NCBI GenBank assembly: GCA_950295325.1
Contig: OX485808.1
Coordinates: forward strand, 17,196,527-17,260,526
Direction of reading: 5' to 3'
DNA length: 64,000 nt
From: Polytrichum commune
Taxonomy: Eukaryota > Streptophyta > Polytrichopsida > Polytrichales > Polytrichaceae
Below, piece by piece: positions 26,611-39,490 of the stretch. Every line of letters starts with the position of its first letter. The first letter of the stretch is position 1. Both the position numbers and the translations under genes were made by a program. The notes under the pieces are model-generated. The model was given only the letters and a program-made list of their open reading frames with translations, was not told where the DNA came from and made no database searches.

Positions 26611-28845
26611 CTTACCTCCATAATTCATCATCGACAATCCACACACATCTACATATATGCATTCAAAATCCCTTTAGGTCTATTATTGTAATCATGATTC
26701 AGATAGTCCCTTTTAGTACAAATTTAGCATGAGAAGATCCCTTACCTCCAAATTTCATCATCAACAATCCACTTATATGTACTTGTCCACACATGAGGGG
26801 AGCAAGCATGGTCAAGTGTACCAAAAAAAAATGCTTTGGTATATTAAAATCATAATTTTTTTGGTCAAACGCCTAAAAGTAGTAGCAAAGTGTTGTTTGA
26901 ATTGGATTTTTTCATGGTTCCCTCTATTATTGTGTTAGGTACTCAAATATAGAATATCAAGATGAGATCTTCAAAACTTATCATTAAAAGTAGTGCTGTA
27001 AATTTGGTTTTGAACGTAGATTTCATGACCTTAAATATTTTATAGTTAGCTTTTATTATTTCATATTCCTTGAATTCATGATATACTTGAGGGCAACATT
27101 ACAAAAATTTGTAGAAAAACATTGTTTTAATGTAATTTTATCATGTTTAAGCAAATTTTAGACAATTACATATTCAATATATCTTCTTGCACACTACTTG
27201 CACCATCTTCTAAATATTTAAACTTTTTGAAATTATTTTTTTCAACATAAATTACTTAGTTTTGTAGATCCATGTGTTTTTCAAATGTTTATGATATTTT
27301 CCATCACAAAAGTCAAAGTTGGTATATAGTTTTGAATCATTTTCACTTAAATCTATGCAGGATAATGGAGTTGTGTGCTTGAACACCCTAAGTTAGATGA
27401 AATCCATTATTGCAATTAAGATCCACCCACACTATAGTGGCCATGAAACTCTATGGACATCCACAGTGGATATCAAAACCCCACTTATTTCCATAGAGGA
27501 TATTAGAATTTCACTTGGGTCCTCAAGATGTGGATTGAATCCAGTCCCCAACCTTCCAATGTGCATCAAATTGTGGACTAAGGCATCAAACATCCTTAAA
27601 CCTTAAAGCCAAAGTTGCAACATTGAGGTAGAATTCAAGAATCAAAACATGTGACTCAAGCAAGTTGGATTGTAATCCTCCAAATCAACCTTGGTCCTTT
27701 GTTTTGGAACCTCTTTCTTGTAAGGACTCACACGTGTTTGAGTAGTCCACCAATCTATAATTGCATTTTTAGTAACAATATTCAAAATATCATATCTAAT
27801 CTTTTGAACCCTCAACGACCAAAGTGGAAGCCCATCTTTATCATCCAATGTACGTCAATATCTAGTGGATGCTATCTAGGTGCTACCATCTTATGGTGGA
27901 CATGAAGAACCTTAGCCACAATCCATTATGTCGAGCAATCAACATTGCATAGGTTAAGATAAAATTCTTGTTCACTAAGGAAATTCTATTATGAACGAAT
28001 TTGTCCTCTTGAAAATATTGGAATAAGTTGAATATCGAAGTATTGAGTGGTGAGAGGTGAAAGTCAAATGAATATGGAGAATGGTAGGTGCAAAAACTTG
28101 AGTAATGACATTGTTCTCACAACTTGAACTCCTAGATCCAAAACAACTGCAAGAGATCCGTAACATCCTTGCAAGAGAAAAGAGAAGAAATACATGTGGC
28201 ATATCTCTTGATTGGATTGATTGTCTATACATGTTCAATCTTTTTATGGTAATGGATATAAACATTATGATGAATTTTCACCAGACTTTGAAAGCCAAAA
28301 CCTATCACATATCACATCATTTTTAACAAAAATTTAAGATAGTTTACATTTTCCGTATTTAGTCCATAGTAAGTTTTTTTTGTTTTATGACTACAAAAGT
28401 GCACGCCTACAAAAGTTCGCTACTTGGAAATGCATGTACATAGCTAAAATTAAGTGGGTGACACATAATCAACTTATGTCAATAGAGGTTATGTTGGATT
28501 TTACATATTTATCATATGGAGTCATTATATACGCAACTTCATATCCCAATATCACAGAAGTTGTCATTGTGACATTCCACACTATCCACCAGAGCATGCT
28601 AAGTTACACCCTCCAAGCAAGTATTAAAGCATTGGTTTCATCCTGACTTCATCAAGTTTTGGTTGATCAATTATGCTACAAATTTATCCACAATAGGAGA
28701 CAATAGGAATTAGATGTTAAACATTCCACCAAGATGGTTTAGTTCTTTATGGTCATTAAACTTGCACACCAACTTTGGAATCGTGCCAATGACGACAAAC
28801 TCCTTGGAGGTGACAACCGGCAAATAAAAATTGCTACACCAGATG

Positions 28846-29430
28846 CCTTGTGTGACATAAATGCTAAGGAATGCATTGCATTGGACATCGCGTAACAATG
28901 GCTAGAGATGAGCTTTGTGGACTAGAATGAGACCATAAAATTTTGATGACAAGAGATCAAGAATTGTCATGGGGGTTTCCATACCAAAACACATGATTTA
29001 GATGAACCTTTTTGTAAACTTTTAGTATCTTTGTGTTATCTTTGTTATAACTTGTAGTACAACAATTTATTTTTAATAATACAAGAAATTGTTGGCTACC
29101 CTCCCATTTTCATTGCATATACTTCATGCCCATATAAGCATCTACATATGGAGTTGACTACAGCTCAATTAAGCAATCAACTAAGGAGAATACTGCTTAT
29201 GTGAGCAGTTGATTGCACAAATTTGATAGCTAACATCAATATTGATTGCAAGTTGCACCAATGAATGGCTATTGGTAGTTTTCGGCACATTAGTTGACTA
29301 CTATCATCGGCCATGAATTGCTATAACTTGTAGTTGGTTGATGAGGTTGGCACTTGACGATCGTGTCAAATAATATCTTGTGTAGTTCATTGCACAGTCG
29401 ACTACAACGCAGTCTGCCATGGTAGTAGTT
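28846..29430 (+). repeat. Dispersed repeat family C copy
   Basis: Shares GAGATCAAGAATTGTCATGG, AATACAAGAAATTGTTGGCT and CTTCATGCCCATATAAGC with 8532-8960. It is longer here because of an insertion between about 29165 and 29390 that repeats GTTGATTGC/GTTGACTAC motifs. Confidence 0.6.
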
Positions 29431-32400
29431 GACTATGTGTTGATGTTGTAAAACAACTCATCCATTTGCACATCCTTGGTCAAGGCCCACAGAAAAATTG
29501 CTCTTCACAATTTAACAATGTGAGGAAACTATTGCTTACAAATGAAATTCTCATCCATATTTCATATTAACACATATAGGTCTTATATAGGTTTGTAATT
29601 AAATATGGCACACTAAACTAATTTGGGGTCCTTGAAGTTAATTTTGACAACAAGCTTTTTTAAAGAACGTAACTTAACATAATCTAAAACCTAAGTTTAT
29701 CATTTCTAAGACTGTCTACATTGAATTACATTCAAGTTTCAAGATTCAAACAAGTTGTCAAACAGTTTGTCCTCAAGTTTGTCACTAGTCATGGGGCCCC
29801 CAAAATTAGAAATTACGTGTGGCCAAAGATAGGGTCTTTTCAATTGATGCTATCAAAAAAGTTAAAATGTGTTTCAAAATAAAATAGGCCCCACACAATA
29901 TGTGACAGAGTTCAAAATAATGTAGGGTGTTATATATTCCATGAAATTAAGTTTATATTATTTCTGAGCCACCATGGTATAAAAAATTTGCAAAAGGTTT
30001 TATAGAGTGTACATTTGCATGTCCCGCCCATGGTGGATGAAAATTTGTTGATAGATGAAAAAAATGATTGAAGAACATTGAATGACATGTTTAGGTAAAC
30101 AACATAGAAGAGATTAGTTTAGATTGTGGCGTTGCATTGCAAGAGTTTGGTGCATGCAAACAGTGAAATTGTCTACAATCCTCAACATTCCTTGCACCCA
30201 AGCCTACTTGCAAGATCATTGTAAACTCTCAATTTTGAGGTGGGTTTTCCTCGATTTCACGTTTCTTTGTCTTCTTGTGATACCACAAGCTTGTGGTTGT
30301 GGTTCTCATGCTCCTCTTGTGACGCCTTCTCCAATTCTTGATTGGCCTCACCCTCCTTTGAAACCTCACTAGTTTCCTTCCAAGTCTCTATAGTTGAACC
30401 AGAGTCTTTTTCCAAAGTGCATCTAAATCCACATCCTTAAGTTTAGGTCTCAAAACACAATCTAAAAATATTTTTATTTATTATAAATATATATAGATAA
30501 ATAAAGACTTCCAAAAATGTTGCATCTTTGTTTTTTGTCTTGTGTCCATCATCAACAAATGCTAGGCAATCCTTTGTGTTCGAGTCAACTCCATCATCAA
30601 CATTTTCTTTAGTACTTGTCAATATACTTTGAGATTGTGAATTGCTACTGCTAGTCAAGAGACTCAAGTGTTTGGCTAATGTTAACATAAAATGACTTTG
30701 GAGATGGTTTTTGAAATGAGCCAAATTTGGCCTTGGTTAGACAAACAACTAGAATTGGCCATGTGTCATGGATAATCATAGGGCATAGCACTCTTTTGAT
30801 CAACCACTTGTTGATTTATAATAAACATATGGTACATGAAATTGACTAACCCCAACCTTTCAAAGTAATTGAAAGGTACTACAACATATGCACAATTTGA
30901 AAATTATTTAAGTGAATGGGTCATTCAATTGCTTGTGAGCAAGATAATGTAACCCCAAAACAATTATACCCTCGCCACACATGGATCCCATAAGTCACAC
31001 TAAGTGTCAGCCCTATGTCACTAGTTTGAATGGGACTCACAAGTTTTTGTACTCTCTAGTTTCTAGAATTGAATTAGATTCAATGGGATCACAAATATGA
31101 GCACAAGTGAGACAATGACCATAATATAATACTATTGTCTAGACAAATTGACCTCAACTATAGCTTTTCTCATTCTTAGTCAAGTGACAACAAAACCATC
31201 AATATGGATAGTGTTGAGATGGGATTGAACATTTATTTGGAGGGAGACTTGATCAACTTGCAAATTGGTTGTCAAGAATTGTGTTAGTATATTTTGATTG
31301 GGCTAAGTTATTTGGGGACTTGGAATACAACCAAGAATTGTAAACATATATCTCTAGAAGTGGACTCTTAGTAGAAGTACACAATCATTCATATTTTTGT
31401 GATGAGATTGTCATAAATTTTAATAAAGTGAATAGAAATCTAAGAATGAATCATAAAATTAATCCACAAAATGTGTGGGTAAGTCCCAAAAATCTTGTTT
31501 ATAGGGACGTGCTCATACTCATGCTCAAATCCTACCTTCATTCAAGTGGTGAGTCTTGTGTTTTCTCCATCCCTCTTAATCCATGCTTGGCATTGACCAA
31601 TTAGTTTCACATCAAAACCAAAAGCAAAGAATTGAGTACAAAGTCACAAAGCCTAATGACTCAAGCAGGTGACCTGGGAAAATTTGGCAGAATGGTGCAA
31701 CCAAAGATATGGGGTACGTTTATATTTGCACCTAAACTTTTGAGTTTTTTAAGAGGTAATGCATGATGTATAAAATATGTCATATTGGATTATAACTAAT
31801 ATAATAGAATATATAGCATATCTAATTTAGGTTTTTAGATATAATATACCATGTGGGATAAAGAGTTTGGGTGATGATTAAAACATGCTACAATGGTAGT
31901 CCATGCATTGATAAACACTAGCCTTATGTGGGTTAATATGCTAGCAGATGGATGAAATGTTACTCCATTGTCATTTTCAGCCATGCATTGCATGTGCATG
32001 GGTTATGCTAGGGTTCTTTTGCAAACAAATGTTGCAACTCTGCCTACTATTGAAGTTCTTTAATCTTTAAGTTTTACTTTTGTAGCTTACTTTGACCCAT
32101 TATAATAAATGAAGGGGCTATAAATACACCCCCCTTCACAATTTGTAAGTAATTATATGAACCTTTCAACATCATGAATTAGGTAATTAAATGGTCACTT
32201 CAATTAATCCAAGCTAGCAATATACCCTTCATAATAATACCCCTCAATCGCACATGTTACACAACCCTCCACAAGGAGTCAAACCCGCCCCCTATGCCCA
32301 ATGAACACTAGTCAACCGTTTTTATATATATATATATATATGGAATCACATTATTATTTGGTAATTTAAGCTAACGTGTTGAAGCCTTAATGTTGGTTTG

Positions 32401-32760
32401 AATATTGGGAAGAAAGGATCGCTTTGGTGTTCTGACAAGTTGTGTAAGTTACCCCAGCAAGTAGTTCACGCCCATGGGGTACTACTTACAATTTGAGGGA
32501 AAACATGACACCTCCTTCATCAAAAAATTCTAAAAACATTTAGACAAAAAAACCACCATGTGTGATTCAAGGTCAAGACAATCATGTAGAGTTTGGATGC
32601 TTTACAAATACAATGTACTGATAATAGTGATGAGTAGTACACTACAATCTGCCATATACGTGTCCTTGTATTGTGAAAGGTGAATGTCCACAACACCTAC
32701 CAAGGGGAAGAGTGAACCTAGGAATTTCTTATCTTTACCAAAGTAATCCCTATATCAGGA

Positions 32761-33108
32761 CTCAGGGGGGGGGGGGTAGTCATTGGTTGGAGTAGCAATA
32801 TACGTGCGAACAAATGATAGGGTATTTTTAAAACATGGGAGCAAAAAATTATAATTGGGCTTAAGAGTAATATAGGGTATCAAAAATGGCATTGGACATC
32901 TTTAAAGTACTATAGGGTATGGAATAATAGGTAATTTGGAATTATAAGTAATGCAAGCCATTTTTCTATTAACCCAAAGTAGAAATTTACATAATGATAG
33001 CATGTGAAAAAAGAAGAGAATTGAAAGTAATACCCCCCTATAAAATAGTGGTTGTTCGCACCTATATCCTTAACTTTTTAACACACTGCCCCCCCCCCCC
33101 CCCGCGAG
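32761..33108 (-). mobile_element. hAT-like MITE with G/C-run termini, copy 2 (inverted)
   Basis: A 348-bp element, the reverse complement of the copy at 7823-8160 with only scattered differences. It begins CTCA then G12 and ends C15 then GCGAG. It has its own perfect 8-bp target duplication, TATCAGGA, at 32753-32760 and 33109-33116. Different target duplications show two independent insertions of one family. Confidence 0.87.
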
Positions 33109-33523
33109 TATCAGGATTACATACCCCAAATTAGTTTAGTAAGCTTAAAATGAAGTGAATGAGCAACCAGGTTATAAAGCAGGTTCTTACTTTTACACAC
33201 TCGGTGGGTGTTACAAAATGCATTTCCTAGACCTACTTTAAGAGAGTCAGTTCACATTTTCATGGTGTGACAACCTTCAACAAGCGATGAGTTTCAAGTT
33301 GCCTGGGAATGAATTCGTACTCATGGCCCTTGGTTTGTGTGTAAATTGGTCTGTGGATTGTTGATCACACCTAAATAAATAAACAATCACTTGGAAGAAA
33401 CAATTTTACACAAAAAAATACTGCCAAGTTTCTGTGACAAAACTTATCCACAAAGTTGTGTCTTGAAACATTCAAGCCTAGGACTTCATGTTATTTTACA
33501 TGGTCCCACATACAGCAGTTGCC

Positions 33524-34172
33524 ATGCTACATCGAATCGTGATAATTCTGGAATTTCTTTTATAACTCGGTGATTTGGTCCACTCTGAGACAAATGCATT
33601 TCAAAGATTCGTTCACATTAATATACCGGCTATGCATGTATCTCCTCCAACAAATGAATTGGAAGCTCGGGTCCTAGTCATGCCGTGCTTACTACATTAA
33701 ATATATGATTCAATATCATTGTCATTAGAATGTATTGTGCCATGTCAATTAGAGTGATCCCTGTGACCAGTCCTTGTAGCATGTCCCAAATGTCATATGA
33801 TAATCTCTCTAGTTGTCATCCAGCGATTGCACGACAATTAACGTGGGCCATGCTACATGGAATCGGGATTCTGGAATTTCTTTTATAACTCGGTGATTTG
33901 GTCCACTCTGAGACAAATGCAATTCAAAGATTCGTTCACATTAATATACCGGCTATGCATGTATCTCCTCCAATAATTGAATTGGAAGCTCGATCGGGCC
34001 CTAGTCATGCCGTGCTTACTACATTAAATATATGATTCAATATCATTGTCATTAGACTATGTTGTGCCATGTCAATTAGAGTGATCCTTGTGACCAGTCC
34101 TTGTAGCATGTCCCAAATGTCATATGATAATCTCTCTAGTTGTCATCCAGCGATTGCACGACAATTAATGTG
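33524..34172. repeat. Recent tandem duplication, two units of about 326 bp
   Basis: Unit 1 starts ATGCTACATCGAATCG at 33524 and unit 2 ATGCTACATGGAATCG at 33850. They are almost identical apart from a few substitutions and small indels (for example GCTCGGGTCC versus GCTCGATCGGGCCC). The tail motif AGTGTGGGCCACAC just after unit 2 also occurs at about 62437 in TAF10 intron 2, with similar sequence before it. Confidence 0.85.
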
Positions 34173-34560
34173 GGTCAATGATGAATAGTGTGGGCCACAC
34201 CAAACCAAATTAGATGCTTAGTAGTGCAGTGTACGAGTGCACAATCTCAATCACTTTCTGCAGTCACCTTATTGGCCAACTTGGTTACCAACTACGATTA
34301 TTAGCTACTGATACTGTTTAGCACCTTGAACGAAAAGATCTTAAAAAAATCATCTTCTTGTCTTGGCTTTCGGAACTCAAGATACCGACATGGGCACCTC
34401 ATAGGGTTTCATTTGGTATAATAACTTTAAAGGGCCTCCCATTCACAGTAGTATATATTCTAGTCAGATTGCCATATTAATGTTAAAGTGTTCAGAAGTA
34501 TTAAGCCAGCCTGCTACAGTTGTCCTGATACACTTTCACTATGATACCAATTTCTGAACA

Positions 34561-34787
34561 TACTACACTTAATATTGTATATAGTGTCACTTACTATTTG
34601 GAATTATGCAAGGCTATGTTATTTATTGTATATCTCATATTTTACTAAAAAATGTCAAATGAGTTGTTTGGATATTATAGAACATTAACAACTTTACTTG
34701 GTTAGAAATTACATCAGTAGTAAGATTGATATAGCATTGTGTACCTCCAAATCGTAAGTGAAACTAAATATCATACTCAGTGTAGTA
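34561..34787. mobile_element. MITE, same family as the TAF10 intron 5 element
   Basis: A 227-bp element beginning TACTACACTTAATATTG and ending CAGTGTAGTA. The inverted ends both continue into a TTCACTTAC/GTCACTTAC segment and a TTTGGA block. Inner sequence such as GTTGTTTGGATATTATAGAA is shared with 61195-61427. I could not define a target-site duplication. Confidence 0.75.
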
Positions 34788-37161
34788 GGTAGAGGGCACA
34801 TTCCAACAAAATGTTTTACTTTTTTTTCCATGTTTTGTTGCGTGTCATGCAGGTGTCACTTCCACATTGGTTGAGACCCAATTGACTACCACTTGGAAGC
34901 CACGTTCCAACATTAGGAAAGATGAAATAGAATGCTCTTGTTTCTTTTGTCTAAAAAAAATTAAAAATCAAAAGTAGATATAACGTGCTCTCCATTGTTT
35001 GCACCCTAGAGAGCTTCCCAACTCTTTGCTTTGGGTCCGAGTGGTCTTGGATGTTTTTTTTTGGGCAATGAAATAGAGTTGTTTCACTTGGCTAAAGAAA
35101 TATAAAGAATGCCCTCAAAGGTAGTGTGATATGTTGACACAATATTAATATCATGGAATCATGTGCCTCACACTAACTTATTTGAATATGAAAGATGAAC
35201 ATGATATGGATTGAGTAAGTTACACACCGCATCTTTCATTAAAAAAATTAAAAAATGGCTGTGATTATTATCATTATTTCATGCTGATATATATCATCTC
35301 CCATTTAGTTACTATTTTCATTATTGGTAAATATGATTATCATGTACTTATCATTAACAAAATCATGATTTATCAATGTTTTGACCACATTATTTGCAAT
35401 AGGTTTGGAAATTTAGTGTGGCACACTACAAACCCTTTTAGTTTTGGGAATCGCCAATTAAAATGTCCTACTATATCCAAATAAACAGGTAGAATGACAC
35501 CAACTTTGAAAAGTTTGAAGCGGTTAATCATACATTGGCCCTAGATCAAAGGTTGGGTGCACCAAATTTGACTCATGTGTTAATAGTCTAATTGCAGGAG
35601 TCTTTAGATAATCTTAGTGTTTTGGAGTTCAGTATGCATTTACACAACTTAGATATTGGAGGTGAAATCAAATTGTAAAAGGGGAAATCAATACATTTCA
35701 ACAAATTTACATATTTTTCCATTAAAATTAGCATACCAATCATTATTTAAATTTCAAAAAACAAAATTCTAGTCTAGAGCCTAGATGATGAGTCATGACC
35801 TCAGGTACGATTGTATTTTTGATTGATTGTTTTGAGAGCATAATCTTGTTTATCGCACCAATTTTCATATTGATAGGCTAACTTTGTGTTGGTTGAATCC
35901 TCTTATGCATCCACATTGCTCGTTTTGAGCTCATAATGGTTATGTATCCATGGCATAGTGTATTAAAATAACATGATAATCAAGTGTTATAATAACAACA
36001 AGAGATCATGTTGCCCGGGGGTCCAGTTAACACTAGCAGGTGGGAGCATTCACAGTTGGGGTACTACTTTTGGGTGTCTAACGGTTAAATTGGATAACTT
36101 TACATAGTTGGTGTGCTTAGATTTGTATTATGAAGCATATTTTGGATCATACCTACATTTAATATTCCATATTGAGTACACCGACAAAGTTAATTTACAA
36201 GGAATAGGGTTATGTAAGATATCATTTTGATTCCTTAACGGACATCCATGGGTGCTATCAAAATTGTTGACCTTAGGATCAAGGAATGAAAAGGACAACA
36301 AAAATTAATTGAAATGATCCCAATTTTTTCCTCATAATTATCGCTTAATTGTGTACCAATAGAACTAAAACTATATTACATACCAATTATATAGCTTTAT
36401 ATATGACACCAAACATGGTCAATAATACACAATAACATGGCTACATGAAAAAGAAATGTTTAGTATTAGAATTGGACAAAAAATATATATATGTATGGAC
36501 ACATGACACATACACCAAGGTACTAGGATGGAAAATAGGAAATAATTCACCTCCGATGTACACTCCAATAATGAAATTGCTATTGATGTGGCCCAAACAA
36601 GTCATATGACCTCTTTACAAGTCTTATGACCTATAGATCTACTCATTTCATTAAGGATTTATCTATTATTGGTGATGATTTAATATTAAATAATATCTTT
36701 CTTGATAAGTCTTATGACCTATCTACTTATCTATTTAAAATTCATTGATAAAATAATAGTAAATCATAATAAACGCTGAAATCCAATGCGACATAGTCCT
36801 TAATTCCTTTGTCCCAAAAGTAGTACCCCAATCGTGAATGGCCCCAGGTGGAGAGCCTAATGTGGAGGAGTGTTTACTACACAACAATAGGAACTTAAAT
36901 TTATCACCAATACTTGCATAGTTGACACCTCCATGGGACGTCCACATAGGATCCAACATACACTAACAAAGACACAAATGTGTAGATGACACCAAAAGAA
37001 ATCACCAAAATGACATTGTGTCATCTACTTGAAAGGGATATATTATATTCATTTTGACACGTTAAATGCTTTTCTTGCAAGCCGGTGTAAATGATACAAA
37101 CTCATTTTCCTCATTTTGGACCATGCCATTTACTAGACCCGTGTATCCTTGTACTCACATA
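34788..37161. other. No gene recognised; inverted phrases near 36.0 and 36.8 kb
   Basis: GCATTCACAGTTGGGGTACT and ACTTTTGGG at 36046-36075 reappear inverted at about 36815-36843 (reverse complement CCATTCACGATTGGGGTACT), suggesting a decayed inverted-repeat element. No coding signal. Confidence 0.4.
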
Positions 37162-37174
37162 CACTACAAGAAAA
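37162..37174 (+). mobile_element. CACTA-type terminal motif
   Basis: CACTACAAGAAAA matches the usual plant En/Spm (CACTA) transposon end. Repeats of ATGACA/TGTCAT surround it at 36980-37330, as in subterminal regions of such elements. No matching inverted right end was found, so it may be a fragment or chance. Confidence 0.3.
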
Positions 37175-38749
37175 CATGGGTCCTTGAATGATACATACTT
37201 CAGAATGACCAAAATTAATGACATGAGTGTGTCATTTACACCGAAACTCCCATGTGACAAATTATGGACCTTTTCACACAAGTGTGCCTTGTGAGCTCTT
37301 CTAAATGAGACAAATGCCATTTTCATTACACTTTGCCACATGGATTAACGTCATTTTGGACATACGTTCGAGTCCGATTAGGCACTTTATGTGCCTTAAT
37401 TCAATTCCCGTGCCATCTTTGAGAGGTTTCGACTAATCACATGATGACACTTGGCACTTGTGAGCCAAAAAAGGTGTCAATTTACACCTACTCTAACCCA
37501 CAAGTACATCACGGTAGCTAGGGTGGTGCTAGTCTCTAGAAAATCTCACACTCTACTTCAAAGTGAGAAATGCCAGATTAGCAGAATCAGATTCAACGAA
37601 AACAAAAGGGTACAGCAAAAGGCGATGCACTTGTAGGTTACTGCCTGAAAGTTGCTACTTGCACAGCAAGCAGTCTCTCAGACTGCACTGGCTGCAAACT
37701 TGGCAGGAAATATAAGTCAAGAATCTTGATCGACGGAGGGATTCTACTTACCGAGGCATTGACCACAACCACCATTAGGTGGGTTATATCTTCCTTCAAA
37801 TTCCCAAAGCTGGGTGTCACACAGGAGCTCCTAACTGCAACATCATCATCATCAGCATCATCATCATCATCATCATATATGCCACGAATTGTGCGTCCTT
37901 CTCATGCCAAAAGTTTCATATAATTTTTATGTATTTGTCATGGGGTCGACAGATCGGCTTGGCTTATTATCAAGGAGCTCCATGTGATGAGTTATATTCG
38001 CTTCAGAAGCTGGAAACTAGAGCAACTAGCTAGCTGATGATAATGATGATCAAAATGATGATGAGAGGACTGCTGCAAGGCAGGAACTATATATATTAGA
38101 ATGTCTTTTATATGTGTGTTACATATATATATATATAGATATAGAGAGTAGTGGGGGTGTGTGTGTGTGAATGTGATCATGGAAATTATCTACTAGCTTG
38201 CTTGCTGCTGTACTTATAACTGATGATCCTGGGTCACAGGAAGAATATTGGACGGCGATCAATCAGTCCACCTATATTTCCATGCCGGTGGCCTCCATGA
38301 TGACAGTGCCTGCAGGGGACTCACACTCGAGAGCTAGACTAACCTTTGCCGCACCAAGTCCAGGCTAGGCTGCTGGAGGTTACAAATTAGTCTCAGCCTT
38401 GCAGGAATATAGGCCACCAAACTCTTGTACAGGCTAGTAGGGGTTTCTGGCTTGGTAATTCTTTGCTCACCGGTACTCCAGGAGAATGACCAGCAGATAG
38501 ACGTCTAGCAAGTTATATATTTATACCCTTCCTTAATAATTTCCATGAGGAAGATTATGATATATCCCTGTGCGGTTCAATGTTACGGTGAACCACACAT
38601 TCGAATTAAACATGATGACATGAATCCACATCATTCAAACACGCTCTTATTGTCCAACAGATTGTTTACACATTCTATATCAATAATGACATATATAATT
38701 ATGATCTCTTGTCCCAGCCGTTCGGCAAGGCCACCCAGTGGCCATTGTC

Positions 38750-39490
38750 TTATATGTGATTTTCTCGCATGTATTCTCAATTTGGGGGATAAAGCATCTA
38801 CTAATTCTCTGGTTGAGTGTCATTGGAGATCGCGGTGTTGATAAAATTGCAGCTCAGATTGAATTCATTATCACATGCAGCTGCGCCATGAGAGATGAAG
38901 GTTCACATGTTTTTCATGTGTCACCGTGTAACTCCTTATTAGGGAATTTGAGTGACTAAATGGTTGGTGTAGAAAATTCTCAGCTGGCCTCCAATGGACA
39001 CTAATCTCAGGAAGCACCCTATTTTTCCCACACTAATTAACAGGCAGGCAAGATGGTTGTGGATCACTAGCATTTGACAGGTGCACTCATAATGCTGGCT
39101 AGGGTAATTCTTAGTACACCAGTACTCCTGGCGCAGTGGTCTACGACGTCATCCCTTCGGAATTTTGTCCTAATTATTCATTTGGGGAATAACAACATAA
39201 TACTCTGATAGATTAGTAGAGACCGCGGTATTGATAGCTTTGCAGTTATCAGAAGTAGCTGCGACAAAGGTATTGAAGGTTCATGTTTTTCTGTCATCGG
39301 GTGACATCTTATTTGGGAATTGAGTGACCAAATGGTTGTTGCAGAAAATTCTCAACTGGCCTCCAATTGACAGTACGCAACCTGAGAAGTACCCAATTTT
39401 TTCACACTAATTTAACTTCTAGGCAAGGTGGTTGTGAATGACTAGCATTTGACAGGTGGACTTCTAATGATGATGTGACTCTCCTGTGAT
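38750..39490. repeat. Tandem duplication with about 372-bp period
   Basis: AAATGGTTGGTGTAGAAAAT at 38958 and AAATGGTTGTTGCAGAAAAT at 39330 mark equivalent points. Both copies go on through CTGGCCTCCAAT and CTAGCATTTGACAGGTG. The units are diverged and hold no conserved open frame. Confidence 0.7.

Larger units (their letters stand above)
25935..32752. other. No gene recognised; diverged repeats
   Basis: Contains the minisatellite near 26.5 kb, the family C copy near 29 kb and an (AT)n run at about 32326-32341. The open frames (longest about 96 codons) have no recognised family. Confidence 0.45.

Noticed and set aside
33524-34172. Possible LTR pair of a small retroelement
   Set aside because: The two copies are directly adjacent with nothing between them and do not start TG or end CA, so a simple tandem duplication explains them better.
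37360-37385. GTTCGAGTCC, resembling a tRNA B box
   Set aside because: No A box, acceptor stem or cloverleaf can be drawn around it. No tRNA, rRNA or known conserved miRNA was found in the window.
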